64,000 nt of DNA, from assembly GCA_023614405.1 (NCBI GenBank), contig CM042689.1:283037533-283101532 (forward strand). Direction: 5' to 3'. Position 1 is the stretch's first letter; each line of letters starts with the position of its first letter. The DNA is from Avena insularis (Eukaryota; Streptophyta; Magnoliopsida; Poales; Poaceae). The notes beneath the pieces are model-generated. The model made no database searches and was not told where the DNA came from. It saw nothing but the letters and a program-made list of their open reading frames with translations. Shown piece after piece: positions 32,824-44,070 of this stretch. Both the position numbers and the translations under genes were made by a program.

Positions 32824-33462
32824 TCACGGAGGAACTCGACGAGCGCGCTTTCCTATTTGGGATCCAGGTTCGTCCCAATGGCGGTGACCTTGGAGGCATC
32901 GCCTACCACAAGTCTCGATGGAGGTCTTGAACACAGGAGCAGAGTCGGAGATTTGCTTCTTCGATGCGGGCATCTCTGAGTCATTTACCTTGCTCTGGAT
33001 CTCCTTGAATTCTTCGCTGTAGAGGACAGCTTCTACAACGGCTGCTTCATTGATCTCGCAGTCCCTTGCCTTGGTAAAGCTTCTGGATACGGTGATGACA
33101 CCATTCAGTCCGAGTATCTTGAGCTTGTTGTAGACAAAGCATGGCTTGGCCATGAACGTGTGGAATATGTCGCGGACGAATATGACATGGTACACGCTCT
33201 TGAAAGGGACAACCTCAAAGGTCATGCGATCTTGGCGGTAATTATTAACGTCGCCAAAGGCTACCTGAAGTGTGATGCACCCAAGGGACCGAGCCTCCCG
33301 ACCAGGCACTACACCATGGAAAACGGTGTTGGTCCGCCTTAGGTTTGCCTCCGTCAAGTTCATCTTCTGCAGTGTATCCAGGTACATAATGTTGATGCTA
33401 CTTCCACTATCCACCATGCACTTGGTGAACTCCACGCCGTCAATCAATGGGTTGATGACCAT
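32824..33462 (-). pseudogene. G1 aspartic protease
   Basis: Retropepsin-type domain with VDSGSSINIMY near residues 17-27 and a conserved C-terminal half (PFKSVYHVIFVRDIFHTF). It would process Gag-Pol. It runs into RT through a frame change near 32800-32825. Confidence 0.8.
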
Positions 33463-34650
33463 GGCGTACTAGTTCTCCATGGGCACAAGGCCTGGGTGGT
33501 CTGTCCTGTCCCAAGTGATTGGAACTTCCGACCAGCGCAGGTATTGGGGAACTGGGGGAGAGTGGCCATCGGGATCCTTAGAGAGGTCTTCTGTTGTCGG
33601 ACGGTGGGGGTGCCAAGGAAAGTGTGGTAGACTGGGGCCTTCTTTGCGAAGGGGTTCTTGCCTTTGCCGTCGCTCTTGGTGGCGTGCTTGGGGTCAACGT
33701 CCTCGTCCATGTCACTTGAATCCTTGGACTCCTCCTCCTTCTTCTTCCCCTTCCCCTTGCCTCGCGGTCTTCCGACTTCGCTTGTAGCCGGACTCCGGGT
33801 CTTCCTTGAGGTCGTTGACGAACTGGCAGTGTCGATTGGTATGGGTGGCCTTGCCGTTGGCGTCGAGGTGTACGAGGCACGGCATATCGCGGTACTCTTC
33901 GTAGGTTTGGGGAACGCGGAGCGGCACCGAGTTGCTTTCACTTCCTCGTTGCTGCCCACGGCCTGCTCCCCTTCCTCGGCCATGTTGTCCGCCTTCTCCT
34001 CATCCTGAAAAAGTCATGGCGACCATGTCGGTAGATTGCTTTTCTTCTGGAGCGGTTTTCTGCTTTGTACTGCTGTTCCTCCGAGCTTGAGTTGGAACGG
34101 CCATTGCCGGCAAGGAGCCACGAGCATCGTCGTCGGCAGCTGCGAACTCACTAGCTAACTGAATCATCTGATTCAAGTCAAGGTGATGGTTGTCCTGCAA
34201 GCGCTTTAGCTTATGTCGGAGTACCGTGCCAATTTACAACCCATCGATGAAGGCGGCCATGGCGGTCTGGGCATGCACTCCTGCGCAGGAATTCTTCATA
34301 TCTAGCCAGCGGGAGAGGTAGGCGCGAGATGTCTCGTCTTTCTCTTGCACACACCGCTGTAGATCGCCCACAGTGCAGGGACGCTTGTATGTACCCTCAA
34401 AGTTTTTGGTGAACGCTTCTTGCATGTCCAACCAGTTGTAAATGGATTTCTCCGGCAAGTCGTCGATCCATTGATGGGCCATGCCCGCCAACATTAACGG
34501 GAGGTACTTGACAGCGACGTTGGGGTTGCCTGCTGCAATCTCCACCGCGTTGTCGTAGTCCTGCAACCATGTGGCCGGCTTGGCGGTGCCGTCATAGGGC
34601 TTGATGGTCTTGTCAATCCGGAAACCTTTGGGGTAAGTTGCGGTCCGTAT
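33444..34650 (-). pseudogene. G1 gag, second gag module and zinc-finger region
   Basis: 34234-34566 holds a retrotransposon-gag domain (HQWIDDLPEKSIYNWLDMQE, LQRCVQEKDETSRAYLSRWL, FIDGL). A TAA (about 34231-34233) interrupts it, and it resumes as IGTVLRHKLKRLQDNHHLDL (34000-34230). Further on a CCHC-like or related zinc motif (CLVHLDANGKATHTNRHC, near 33860-33920) precedes the protease. The reading frame changes several times. This second module is related to the one at 36290-36520 in the same element. Confidence 0.75.
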
Positions 34651-35046
34651 TGCAGGTCCAAAGCAACATGGTCCTAGGTATGGTCCTTCTCGGGCCTCAT
34701 GGATCTTATCGATCCGCGAACGTGCATCGTATGACTCCGGGTTCTTCTTCTTTTTGTCAACAGGGGATGGGCTGCGCGAACGACGCGGGCCTCCTCCGCC
34801 GTGGTGACTTCTTGGCGGCGACGGAGGCGGAGGTGGCGGTGGGTTAGCCTTCTTGCTGTTACCCTCCTGCGACGCCTCACGCCTGTCACGGTTGCTTGTC
34901 GGACGCTACCTGCTCTTGTGTCCTTCGTTGTGCTTTCCTTCATGACGGGTCTGCTCCGTGTTGTCGCGGATGACGATGCCACACTGCTTTGGTGAGGTCA
35001 TATCCGTACGATGGTGAGCCTTGTAGTCTTCCTGACGTCGGGGGGA
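34651..35046 (-). other. G1 low-complexity linker between gag modules
   Basis: GC-rich, Arg-rich in every minus frame, with no domain. Probably degraded coding linker. Confidence 0.4.
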
Positions 35047-36764
35047 TCAGGGCGGTGGCAATGGGCGGCGAGGTTGGGCTCTTTCTCCGTGGTCGGAGGA
35101 TATGGGGATAGCATCCTTCCTGTTGCGCGCATCCCTCCGTCTTCGTTCTGATGAACCCGTCCGCGATCCGACATCCTGAGGAGATATGTCCCTTGGCGGT
35201 TTGTACTGGCTAGATCGGCATAGCGCTGGGTCAGACTCAAGCCTCTGAGAGGTGGCCTTTTCCTGCTGCTTTACCGCCTTGGCCACTAGGTCATAGACCT
35301 GTTCCACTGCCTCAGGTGATCTATCCTGCTCCAGAAGGGTCTTGGCGACGGCGAGGTTGAGGAGTGGGGTGGGCATCACCTGCTTGCCTTCACTGTCAAT
35401 GTATGGCTTGGCCTGTGCCAGCTTCGAGGGAGCCCATCTTAGGTTGCGCCGTACACCAGGATCGTTGATAACGTGAGCCGGAGCTTTCTTAGCCTTCTGC
35501 TGCTGCAGCAGAGTCTTGTACTCGGCCTCCATTGCTCTTGCTTTCTCTATGGACTTCTGCGTGTTGACCAGATCTCGATCTAGTTTAGCGCCTTGCTCCG
35601 CGATGGCTTGCGCTTCCTCCAGTAGTTGCTGGCGCTTCTCGTCAAGCTGAGTCACGTTCCGGATATGATCAATAGTTAGTGGCTCAACGAGGAGGTTGCC
35701 GTACATCACCCTATCAGATGGGGTAACATGTGTTGCGCCGACGTAGATGCTGGAGGCGGCAAGTTTGCGGTGTTGTTGTTGCTCGGACCGGTGCCGAGCT
35801 CCTGTGGCTGCTGCACTGGATTAGGCGGAGGAGGCATGACTCTTGCGCGATCATTGTCAGCAGCAATAAGTGGCCCCTTCCCCTTGTCCAGCGCCATAGG
35901 CGGAGCTTGCCCGGGCTGGTCTTCATCCATCGCTGTCCCAATGGTGACGAACACCCCTCGGGACATGACGGTGTTATTAGCTTTTTCGTCGCGCGAGTAC
36001 TCCTCCTCCATCTCCTGCATAGCGGAGTCTAGCTCTTCTGGACTGAAGTCTATTTCCTCAGAATCTGCACTGAAATCAGCATAAATCGCGTCAATGACAG
36101 AGTCGAAGGGTGCCAGGACTTCCTCGATGACGGGCGGTGGAGGTGCAACGGCCTCGAAGATGACTGGAGGCGGCGGCACTGCTGCGACGATGGCGGCCGG
36201 AGGCGGTGGTGGTGGCTGAATTGGAGGTGCTTCGTCAATGAGCGCAAGCGCTGTCTGAGCTGCCGCTTCAGCCTCCGCGTAGTTTTTGACGGTGTTCACC
36301 ATGCCTTTGAAGGTTAGGCGTCCTGATGCCTGTTGCCGTCTTAGAGAATGTCGGAGAAGCGTGCCGTGGTCCAGTCCTTCCACAAAGTGATAGATGGCAT
36401 CATCATTGGGGTAATTGGCCAGGTCGGCCCGTATACGGAGCCACCTGGCGAGGTAATCACGAGGGTTTTCGCCCTCTCTCTGAACGCAGCGCGCCAGATC
36501 GAAGATGGTAACCACGCCGACAAACTTGGATCTCTGATGTCCAGACGCACGGGCGAAGCCGGCGGATTTGCAGTGATCTTCCACCTTTATATCCTGCACA
36601 GGGGCGGTTTGGGTGGGTCTTGAATTTTTCCGATCTTCGCCGGCAAACTCCGAGGAGAGATCCGACATTGATCCTTCCGCAAACGTATCCTACCCGTAGG
36701 CGGTCCGTGCGGGTCTTGAATTTTTCCAATCTTTGCCGGCAAACTCCGAGGAGAGATCCGACAT
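35047..36764 (-). pseudogene. G1 gag, first gag module with proline-rich and coiled regions
   Basis: The upstream ATG at 36762-36764 (MSDLSSEFAG) is followed by a tandem copy whose ATG is at about 36666-36668. The main ORF (35706-36668) contains the C-terminal half of a gag domain (LARCVQREGENPRDYLARWL, FVEGLDHGTLLRHSLRR), a run of prolines, and an acidic segment. A second ORF (35047-35709, overlapping out of frame) is coiled-coil rich (LDEKRQQLLEEAQAIAEQ). A TAG in the first leader copy follows TAYG where the other copy has CAG. It is longer than a normal Gypsy gag and probably an extra module. Confidence 0.7.
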
Positions 36765-36809
36765 CGATCCTTCCGCGAATGTATCCTGCCCGTAGGCGGT
36801 CCGTGCGGT
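36617..36809 (-). repeat. 97-bp tandem duplication at gag start
   Basis: Copies 36617-36712 and 36713-36809 (GGGTCTTGAATTTTTCC ... GTAGGCGGTCCGTGC) differ at only a few bases. The duplication gives two in-frame ATGs for gag. Confidence 0.9.
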
Positions 36810-37050
36810 CTTGATGCTCCTCCGACTCCCAGGGAACTAGTGCCCAGGTCGGTTTCGCCGATGAAGAGGTGGATGTCTCCGATAGGAACGATCGAACACC
36901 GCATAGGGTTCGTCTTCGCCGGGATCCAGAACACGTCGGGGGGGGGGACGATCGGAATGTTGCCGGAGAAGAGAACGCGACCGATGGCTACGGTTTTGCC
37001 AATTCCCGCGAAGATCTTGGTCCTCGCCCGCTAAAGAGCCTGAAGCGCCT

Positions 37051-37073
37051 CTTGCCCCACGGTGGGCGCCAAC
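37051..37073 (-). promoter_or_regulatory. G1 primer-binding site
   Basis: Minus strand TTGGCGCCCACCGTGGGGC begins two bases inside the 5' LTR. This PBS is characteristic of grass Tat/Gypsy elements. Confidence 0.85.
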
Positions 37074-37599
37074 TGTCGTGGTATTGCCGACGAGTACGCC
37101 ATGGAGGGGTCCTCACAGTGCGTGTTTAGAGACATGGGGTAAGGCGGACGATTGACGGGTACGAGGTAACACAACTTACCCAGATTCAGATCCCACAATG
37201 GTGGCGGAATCCTACTCCTGCTATAAATCACTATAATGGCAATACGCCGAGTTACAGAGATTAGGTTCGCTGTGCGAGGTGTGTGTAAAACGATGCCCTA
37301 GTCTCCCATAGGACCGGCTTATATAGTCGTCAGGTCCTAGGGTTTCAGGGAAAAGTCCTAGCCGGACAGGTTACAGAGTTCTACAGCGTCTATTACTAGT
37401 CTTGTGTATCTTGCGCTCCAAGGCTCCGGGTACGCTGGTGACTCCACCGTAGCCTTCCTTTATCCGGCATGGGCCTCCCTTCTGGATCCACCTAATGGGC
37501 GCCCAAAGGCCATATAGGCCATGCTACCGACTATGGGCCACCCGGGTTAGTCGGATAAGAGACATGCTATGAGGATACCCATATAGCATATCCCCAACA
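37074..37599 (-). repeat. G1 5' LTR (526 bp)
   Basis: TGTTGGGG ... CCACGACA on the minus strand, with TATA box CTATATAAGCC at 37317-37327 (minus). Differences from 23869-24396 are few and include a short deletion near 37310, so the insertion looks relatively recent. Confidence 0.94.
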
Positions 37600-37604
37600 G
37601 TGAC

Positions 37605-37748
37605 TCATCACCTGGCCAAAATGATCAAGCCCAGTTGATACATGTGAATAATCCATGACACACACTCATGGCAGATGTGGGCCCATGCCAACATTGCATG
37701 GGATCTAGACCTCTCTAGGCTAGCTAGAAACATCTTCACCAACGTTTC
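37605..37748 (-). repeat. Satellite block C, part right of G1
   Basis: A minus-oriented monomer (CATGCCAACATTGCATGGGATCTAGACC) continuing from 23815-23868 across G1. It ends where Copia pol sequence starts. Confidence 0.85.
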
Positions 37749-37751
37749 TCC

Positions 37752-38785
37752 TATCGCTCAAAATGGTGTGTATTTCTTTGGTATAGTCCTCGTCACAAAG
37801 GAGTAAAATGCCTTGATAGTACTACTGGCCGGTTCTATGTGTCAAGGGATGTAGTTTTTGATGAAAATGTTTTTCCCTTTGCTACACTTCATCCAAATTG
37901 CGGGTCATCAGATCCATGATGAAAGTCTTTTGCTTCCTTCAGATAATCCCTCCTCGGTAGAAACAACTAGGGGTGTGCATACTAATGACCAATATATATG
38001 TGCCGATTGTTCCTGTCGTCGATCCTTTGCAGGCCACGGCTGACACCGTGACCACAAGCTCTACCAAACTAGTCACACAAAATTCTGCCAAAAATACTGA
38101 TGACAACACATCAGATAATGGGGCTAAAGAAAACACCGCTACAAGCCAAGAAAACACGGACTCTGAGCATGATACGGGGGAAAAATCTTCCTCAGGTTCG
38201 CCCCCGACGACTCTAACACGCCGTCACCTAGGCGTATCGATCCGCGCCAGTCCCCTCACACCACGTCCCCAAGGTCTGGGCCCTCCCTTGCGTTGCATTC
38301 TGCGCGTAACTATAGCAGCCATGGGGAGCCCGACACGTCTTCCCCGTGGTCCTCACCAATGCCTGGACGCGCAGATCTCCCGCCTAGCTCTTCCCCGTGG
38401 TTCTTCTGGCGTCTTCGCGAGTGACGCCTCGCCAGGAGATCCAATCGGCACGTCGTTGAGCGCTAGTGCCCATGAATATTCTGTACCTGTACAATCTTCA
38501 GCGCCGGGATCTTCTGTAGCACCTACTGCTGACACATCTACTGCTGTTGAACCCCGCACTCGACTACAAAAAAGGTACTACCTCCATTCCAAAATGTAAG
38601 GATTTTTAGCAAACTAAAACAGCTTGCTAAAAAGGTTTATATTGTGAAATGAAGGAAGTATAAGGTACCCAAAAATTCGTATTGAGGGCACAATTTGGTT
38701 GGCACTGTTAACATCTACAGGAGAACCATAAAAATTGCATGAAGCTAAAACGGATACAAACTGGAAGTGTGCTATGCAAGATCCC
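37752..38785 (+). pseudogene. Copia pol fragment (integrase-RT linker)
   Basis: Reads HKGVKCLDSTTGRFYVSRDV and VFDENVFPF, the conserved end of Copia integrase, then a Ser/Thr/Pro-rich linker ending RTRLQK, then WLALLTSTGEP and NWKCAMQ, the start of reverse transcriptase. Several frame changes and stops are present, and a small MITE splits it after RTRLQK. No LTR belongs to it; both ends abut satellite, so it is a truncated passenger. Confidence 0.82.
38578..38658. mobile_element. Short Stowaway-type MITE (81 bp)
   Basis: Inverted ends CTACCTCCATTCCAAAATGTA and ATATTGTGAAATGAAGGAAG with TA at 38576-38577 and 38659-38660. The Copia RT frame continues on the far side. Confidence 0.85.
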
Positions 38786-38965
38786 ACCAAGATCTAACAA
38801 AAATATTATTGATTGCACCTTGTCCCACCAAGATCTAACATGATCCCACCTAATTGATACATCTAAGCATAAGAGTGCTATGCCAAGCCATGACACACAC
38901 TTGTGGCAGATGTGGACCCATGCGAACATTGCATGAGATCTAGACCTCTCTTAGCTGGCTAGAAA
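38786..38965 (-). repeat. Satellite block D (minus)
   Basis: A monomer with ATGATCCCACCTAATTGATAC, AAGAGTGCTATGCCAAGCCATGACACACAC and CGAACATTGCATGAGATCTAGACC. Same orientation as block C, from which it is separated by the Copia fragment. Confidence 0.85.
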
Positions 38966-39410
38966 CACTTTAACCAACTTGTAGTTTTATGCCATGTTAC
39001 AACATCGACCTAGTTTCACATCATAAAAATTCACTTATAGGTAGAGGATGCCATCTTACAACATGGACCTAGTTTCACATCCTCACCAGGCACCTAGAGT
39101 TTTGGCCTAAATTCGACCGGGCCACCAAAAATTCAAAAAAAAATCAAAGTTGTGTGAAACCTTGGACACATTTAAAAATTACTTCTAGGTAGAGGATGCC
39201 ATGTTTCAACATGGAGCAACTCTCACATCACAAAGGTCTAACCCCTAGGCATCCTTACTAGACACCTTGATTTTTTTCCTAAATTTGACTTAGCCATGAT
39301 GCTTGTGGCAATTATGGACCCACAACAACATTGCATGGGATCTAAAATCAACTAATCTGAGTTGTCTAGAAACAACTGACCAACTTGTAGTAGTATGACC
39401 AATACTTGCT
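38966..39410 (+). repeat. Tail module, third copy
   Basis: GGTAGAGGATGCCAT appears twice (about 39040 and 39183), with CATCACAAAGGTCTAACCCC and CATCCTTACTAGACACCTTG. It mirrors 1-205 and parallels 54610-54800 and 56350-56540. The last 100 bases include part of a satellite monomer (AACAACATTGCATGGGATCTA). Confidence 0.8.
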
Positions 39411-39802
39411 CAAACATGATCCCACCTAGTTATACTTAGATCTATCAAGTAGTTAGGATCATGTTGGACAAGTGATGACACATACAACAACAAGTTGGTG
39501 AAGGTGTTTCTATCCATCCTAGAGAGGTCTAGACCCCATGCAATGTTGGCATGGCCCCACATTTGCCACAAGCTAGTGTGTGTCATGGCTTGGCATAGCA
39601 CTCTTATAGCTAGATCTATCAAGTGGGTGGGATCATGTTGGCCAGGTGTAGTGAATCACATTGATGATGATGTTTCTAGCCAACCTAGAGAGGTCTAGAT
39701 CCCATGCAATGTTGGCATGGCCCCACATCTACCACAGTTGTGTGTTTCATGGCTTGGGATAGCAAAATTATAGCTAGATCTATACAAACGTGGGGTAGTT
39801 AG
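39411..39802 (+). repeat. Satellite block with head-to-head junction
   Basis: At 39411-39462 minus and plus monomers meet: AACATGATCCCACCTAGTT, a TACTTAGATCTATCAAG centre, then the near-inverse AGTTAGGATCATGTT. Plus monomers follow (cores near 39541 and 39706). The layout 39280-39790 is repeated at 45360-45900. Confidence 0.85.
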
Positions 39803-41104
39803 TGAAGGAAATATGCCCTAGAGGCAATCATAGAGATGATTATATTTCATATGTATCCATGAGTTATTGTAATGTTCCTTGAATATCCATATCAGGAAAC
39901 TTGTATTGATTGGCAATTATGCGAATTGTTTGTGAAACACTTTACTTGTATGGTTATTTAAGAGTTGTCCCTAGTCGGAGTTTATGTGAGGACACACGTG
40001 AATATTAGACTAGCACATCGATTGGTTGATGACTATGTTTCGCAAGTCATAGACATGGAGATGTCAAACCAATGATGTGGACACATGTTATGAACATGGG
40101 GTTGGACTGACCCAACTTGAGACTGGCAATGAGTTGCAGCTCTCTCTCTCTACACATCGTGTACGTTTTGTCCTTAAACCTGAGATTGTCGCATGTACTT
40201 GAGATGTGGATCGACCTACTTTGGGGCTATCAAACGCTGCACCATAACAGGGTAGTTATAAAGGTAGATTTCGGGTTTGTCCTGAAGCATGCTCCAAGGC
40301 ATGGTCAATCAAGATGGGATTTGCCCATCTCTACTTGAGAGAGATATCTCTGGGCCCCTCGAGTGATCGGATCCTGAAATGCATGGCCGTGCTACATATG
40401 GTTAAGAGTTAACCTAGTAAAGGGATTCCGAATCACGGTATCGAGAAAGGGAGGTCAGCTTTGAGCTAGACCAAATATCGTGAGGCAATAGGAAAGACAT
40501 GTACTGAACCTTGTGATGGTTCGTCCGATATGATCTTTGTATGCATTTAGGAGTTGGCACGTCTTGCTAGAGGCCGCTACCAACTATTGACAGAATAATT
40601 GTATTCGTGTCATGTCTATACGCATATGAACCTATAGGGTCACACACTTAAGGGGCTGGAAGCCTAATGAGGATTGGATCCAAATTAGACTAGGCTTAGG
40701 CTACTAATGGGCTGCTAATGTAGAAGCCCACTAGGGACGCCTATATAAGAGAGGGTGGGGCGAGCTGGCCAGGGTTAGACCTGAGATCATTCCACCCAGC
40801 CGCCACTCCTCACGCCTATGTCATGCGCGCGGACCTAGCAGTCCGGCGTCTGACGCTTCCACCCTGTACGTGTGGATATCTCAAAGGCGCTGCATCTGTA
40901 GCGCTTGGACGAGCCGCGCAAGGGGAGCTTCTCGTGGGATGAGGACAAGGAGGAGACGTGGAATGTCTGCACTGCCTCGATGCGCTTTATCAATTCCGCA
41001 ACTGCGCGTCTAGTGGTAATCCCGTGATCTATGACAACAGTAATCCTGGTTTACGCGGTAGAAAATTTTGATTTGCGCTAGTGTATCCTACCCGTATCCC
41101 TTCA
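39803..41104 (+). repeat. Y1 5' LTR (1.30 kb)
   Basis: TGAAGGAAATATG ... TATCCCTTCA. Core promoter CCTATATAAGAGAGGG at 40740-40755, followed by the expected leader. A short CT microsatellite lies at 40139-40152. No partner LTR is in the window. Confidence 0.9.
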
Positions 41105-41105
41105 G

Positions 41106-41116
41106 TGGTATCAGAG
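41106..41116 (+). promoter_or_regulatory. Y1 primer-binding site
   Basis: TGGTATCAGAG, complementary to the 3' end of initiator tRNA-Met, the standard Copia PBS, one base after the LTR. Confidence 0.92.
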
Positions 41117-42478
41117 TCGATGTTGTTCAGTTATAGGTTCGGGATGTTTGCATTTGGTGATATACAGATTGATATGAGTGATGTGATCGTTTACATGGCG
41201 GTGGTTCAGGATTAATCTATGATCTTGCTTTCCGTGATCGTAATTCTGAGGTTGTCGAAGGACTTACCCGTACCAGTCGGTTTCCGCCATCGGGGTAGAC
41301 AGTGACACATAAATCCTATTGAATCACGCGAAGATCAATATGATTGATTGAATCGGAACCTATATGTAAAATCATTGTACCGTGATCAAAGGAGTTTGAT
41401 TGAATTGGGACAGGAGTCGGGTTATGGTAAATTTAATTTGCCGATCAAAATCCTTAAAGAAAATTGTGAAGTTACCGCGAGGGGCGCTGCCCCTTCGAAC
41501 CCCGCAGGGGAGACCCCCCTTAATCGTAGCCCCTTTTGTATCTCGTTAAGGTAACTAGGTGTTGCGATGTCACATGATCCGGTAGAATGCGATTCTATGC
41601 ATAACTTGTTTTGCAGGATGTATGTGATCAGTATGGCCCATATATGTATGTGATGCATGTATGAAAATTTGCATGACATGCATGTCGTGCGTAGGGCAAC
41701 ACAGCTGGAGCCATATGCGTTGTCATTTATTGTAATGGCCTGCGTGCCAACTTGTGATGATCCCAAATACTATGTAATTTTGATTACTAGCTGTTAGGAG
41801 TAATAGCTTGTATTAGTTCTTGGAGGACTCATCACTTGGAAGATGGCTCACATTGAACATGAAGATGGAGATCATCATGGTGGACAGGTTTTATGGTGAT
41901 GGATATCACCATGAGAAAATGGGCCATACTGTGTCACATCTATGTGAATACTATTCTTATGTGTTTTAATACTATGCATGCTTAGATGATAGAACTAGAA
42001 CGATCCCTCACAAAGTTTAAGTCAAACCATGCCCTCCCAACCAAACCTTGCACCATCCTATGCCCTGTACAATCGTTGGTGGGCCTATGAAATTAGGGTC
42101 CCGCGGTTTTCCTTGGCTGGATGGGTTTGTATCGGATACCTACACGCATAAGGTTTAGTGAGCTTGACAAGGTCATCTTAACAGTTAAGTACATTGGGGC
42201 ATAAAGGTTGGGCACCTAGTTTTGACATAGAGATGTCACCCAACAACAAGAGTCATATGTGATATGATTAGCAAGTGTTGCTTACCGATTTACCTTGTCT
42301 TCTAGCAGTGATGCTAAATCTCACTAGTCGACTTGTTAATTGTGGATCTTGAATCACTTAGTATCAATATAGGGATATTGATTTAAGTGGAAGTATATGC
42401 TATTAAATTGTTTAATATGTTTTACTCTTTCATGGTTACATGGCTTAGTATTTTGCATGTTTTCTGTTGTAGATCAAT
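41117..42478 (+). other. Y1 untranslated leader
   Basis: About 1.4 kb with no ORF of note. It includes a GC-rich inverted stretch (GAGGGGCGCTGCCCC at 41480-41494). Long leaders before gag are usual in this Copia group. Confidence 0.6.
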
Positions 42479-43380
42479 GGCACCGAACTCTACATCACCT
42501 TTCTCTTTGCGTTAGATTCTTGACAAAGATAAACTAAATGGAACAAACTATTCGGACTGGGTCCGTAACCTGAGAATTGTTCTCAGGTCTGATAAAAAGG
42601 AAACGGTTCTAGATACCCCAGTCCCCGATGAACCTGCTGATAATGCATCTGCTGCCCTAAAGAACGCCTACAAGAGAGCATCTGATGATTCTCTTGAGGT
42701 TAGCTGTCTTATGCTTGCATGCATGCAACCTGAACTCCAAAAGAAGTTTGAGGATCAGGAAGCGTACGATATGATCGTCGCTCTTAAGGACATGTTCCAA
42801 GATCAGGCAAGGACTGAGAGGTACAATGTTGCCAAGTCCTTTGTCGAATGCAAGATGGCAGAGGGAGCAGCTGTAGGCCCCCATGTGATCAAAATGGTTG
42901 GTTACAGTCAGACTTTGGAAAAGCTTGGTTTTCCACTAGGCCAAGAGTTGGCCACTGACTTCATTTTTGCGTCTATTCCATCCAGCTATGGTCAGTTCAT
43001 TTCGAACTACCATATGCATGGGGTGGAGAAGGGCCTTAATGAGTTATGCGGGATGCTAAAAATAGCAAAAAAGTGACATGAAGAAGTGTGCAGGGCATAT
43101 CCATGTGATGGCTGTGCAGAACAAGCCTAGCTTCAAGAAAAAGGGTACTTCTTGGAAGAAGAAGGGAAAGGCTAAGGATACGATCCCTAAGCCTGCACCC
43201 AAGCAAAAGGCTGGACCTGTAGAAGACACTGAGTGCTTCTTTTGTCATGAACATGGCCCTTTGGAAGAAAGCTGCAGCAAGTACCGGGCTTCTTTGAAGA
43301 AGAGTGGAAGTAAGAGTACTTCCACTCCATGCGCTTGTTGTAAATGTTGTGCACATTCTTCTCGCCGATTCCTATGTTAA
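42477..43380 (+). pseudogene. Y1 gag
   Basis: Starts MAPNSTSPFSLR at 42479 and has a TAG at about 42515. The Copia Gag domain follows (LNGTNYSDWVRNLRIVL, then MLACMQPELQKKFE, FIFASIPSSYGQF). A TGA near 43074 ends the frame, and the protein continues in another frame as MKKCAGHIHVMAVQNKPSFK. The zinc knuckle reads CFFCHEHGPLEESC, where the metal-binding His of CX2CX4HX4C is Pro, so RNA packaging would be impaired even without the stops. Confidence 0.85.
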
Positions 43381-44070
43381 CTCTTGGGTATTTGATACCG
43401 GATCGGTTGCTAATATTTGCAATTCGATGCAGGGGCTAATAAGGACTAGAGAAGTGCAGAAAGGCGAAGTGGATTTTCGCGTCGGAAATAAAACAAGGGT
43501 TGCTGCATTGTTCGTCGGCGTCATGCAACTTCACCTTCCGTCAGGATTTATTATGGAGTTTAATAATTGTTATTACATTCCTAGTATGGGTCGAAATTTT
43601 TTATCACCTTCATGTTTGATGAGGGATGGATATTCATTTGCGAGTATGAACAATGGTTGTAATCTCTAAGAATGATATGTTTATGGCTAATGCTCCCATT
43701 ATGAATAGGTTATTTATTTTAAATCTTGATGATGCATCTGTTTACAATGTTAGTGCTAAAAGGCTTTGGCCTAATGATTTGAGTCCTACCTATTTATGGC
43801 ATTGTTGTTTGGGGCATATAAGTGAAAGGCGCATGAAGAAGCTCCATCGTGATGGTCTTCTAACTTTGTTTGATTTTGAATCATACGAGACATGTCAAGC
43901 TTGTTTACATGGACATATGACCAAGTCGCCTTTTTCGGGTTTACCCGAGAGAGCGACAGACTTGTTGGAACTCATACATACTGATGTATGTGGACCAATG
44001 AGCACGACAGCTAGAGGAGGATATCACTACTTCATTACTTTTACTGATGATTTCAGTAGATATGGTTATG
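43304..44070 (+). pseudogene. Y1 protease and start of integrase
   Basis: Copia protease with the active site WVFDTGSVANIC (about residue 28 of ORF 43304-43669). After a frame change, the integrase zinc-binding region follows (YLWHCCLGHISERRMKKLH, then CQACLHGHM) and the first catalytic Asp (IHTDVCGPM). The frame ends at TFTDDFSRYGYG where the element is truncated. Confidence 0.85.

Larger units (their letters stand above)
23869..37599 (-). mobile_element. G1: Tat-lineage Gypsy element with antisense gene
   Basis: A 13.7-kb LTR element on the minus strand: 5' LTR 37074-37599, PBS, gag, protease, RT, two RNase H-like domains, integrase, then a long 3' region with a spliced gene on the opposite strand, polypurine tract and 3' LTR 23869-24396. 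Flanked by a perfect GTGAC duplication (23864-23868 and 37600-37604), inserted in satellite of the right arm. The second RNase H domain and the antisense 3' ORF are features of the Tat lineage (Grande, RIRE2 and relatives). It carries an inverted solo LTR of its own family and several stop and frame lesions, so it is immobile now. Confidence 0.92.
39803..44070 (+). mobile_element. Y1: truncated Copia element
   Basis: The 5' LTR (39803-41104) starts TGAAGGAAATATGCCCTAGAGG, the hallmark of the Angela/WIS/BARE-1 group. It is followed by a PBS, a long leader, gag, protease and the first part of integrase. The element stops abruptly at about 44070 in the integrase core, with no RT, RNase H or 3' LTR. 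Stops and frame changes occur throughout. It lies between two related satellite blocks. Confidence 0.9.

Noticed and set aside
41478..41520. GGTTCGAA-like stretch as a tRNA B box
   Set aside because: The surrounding GC-rich inverted sequence cannot form a cloverleaf and there is no A box at proper distance; it lies in a Copia leader.
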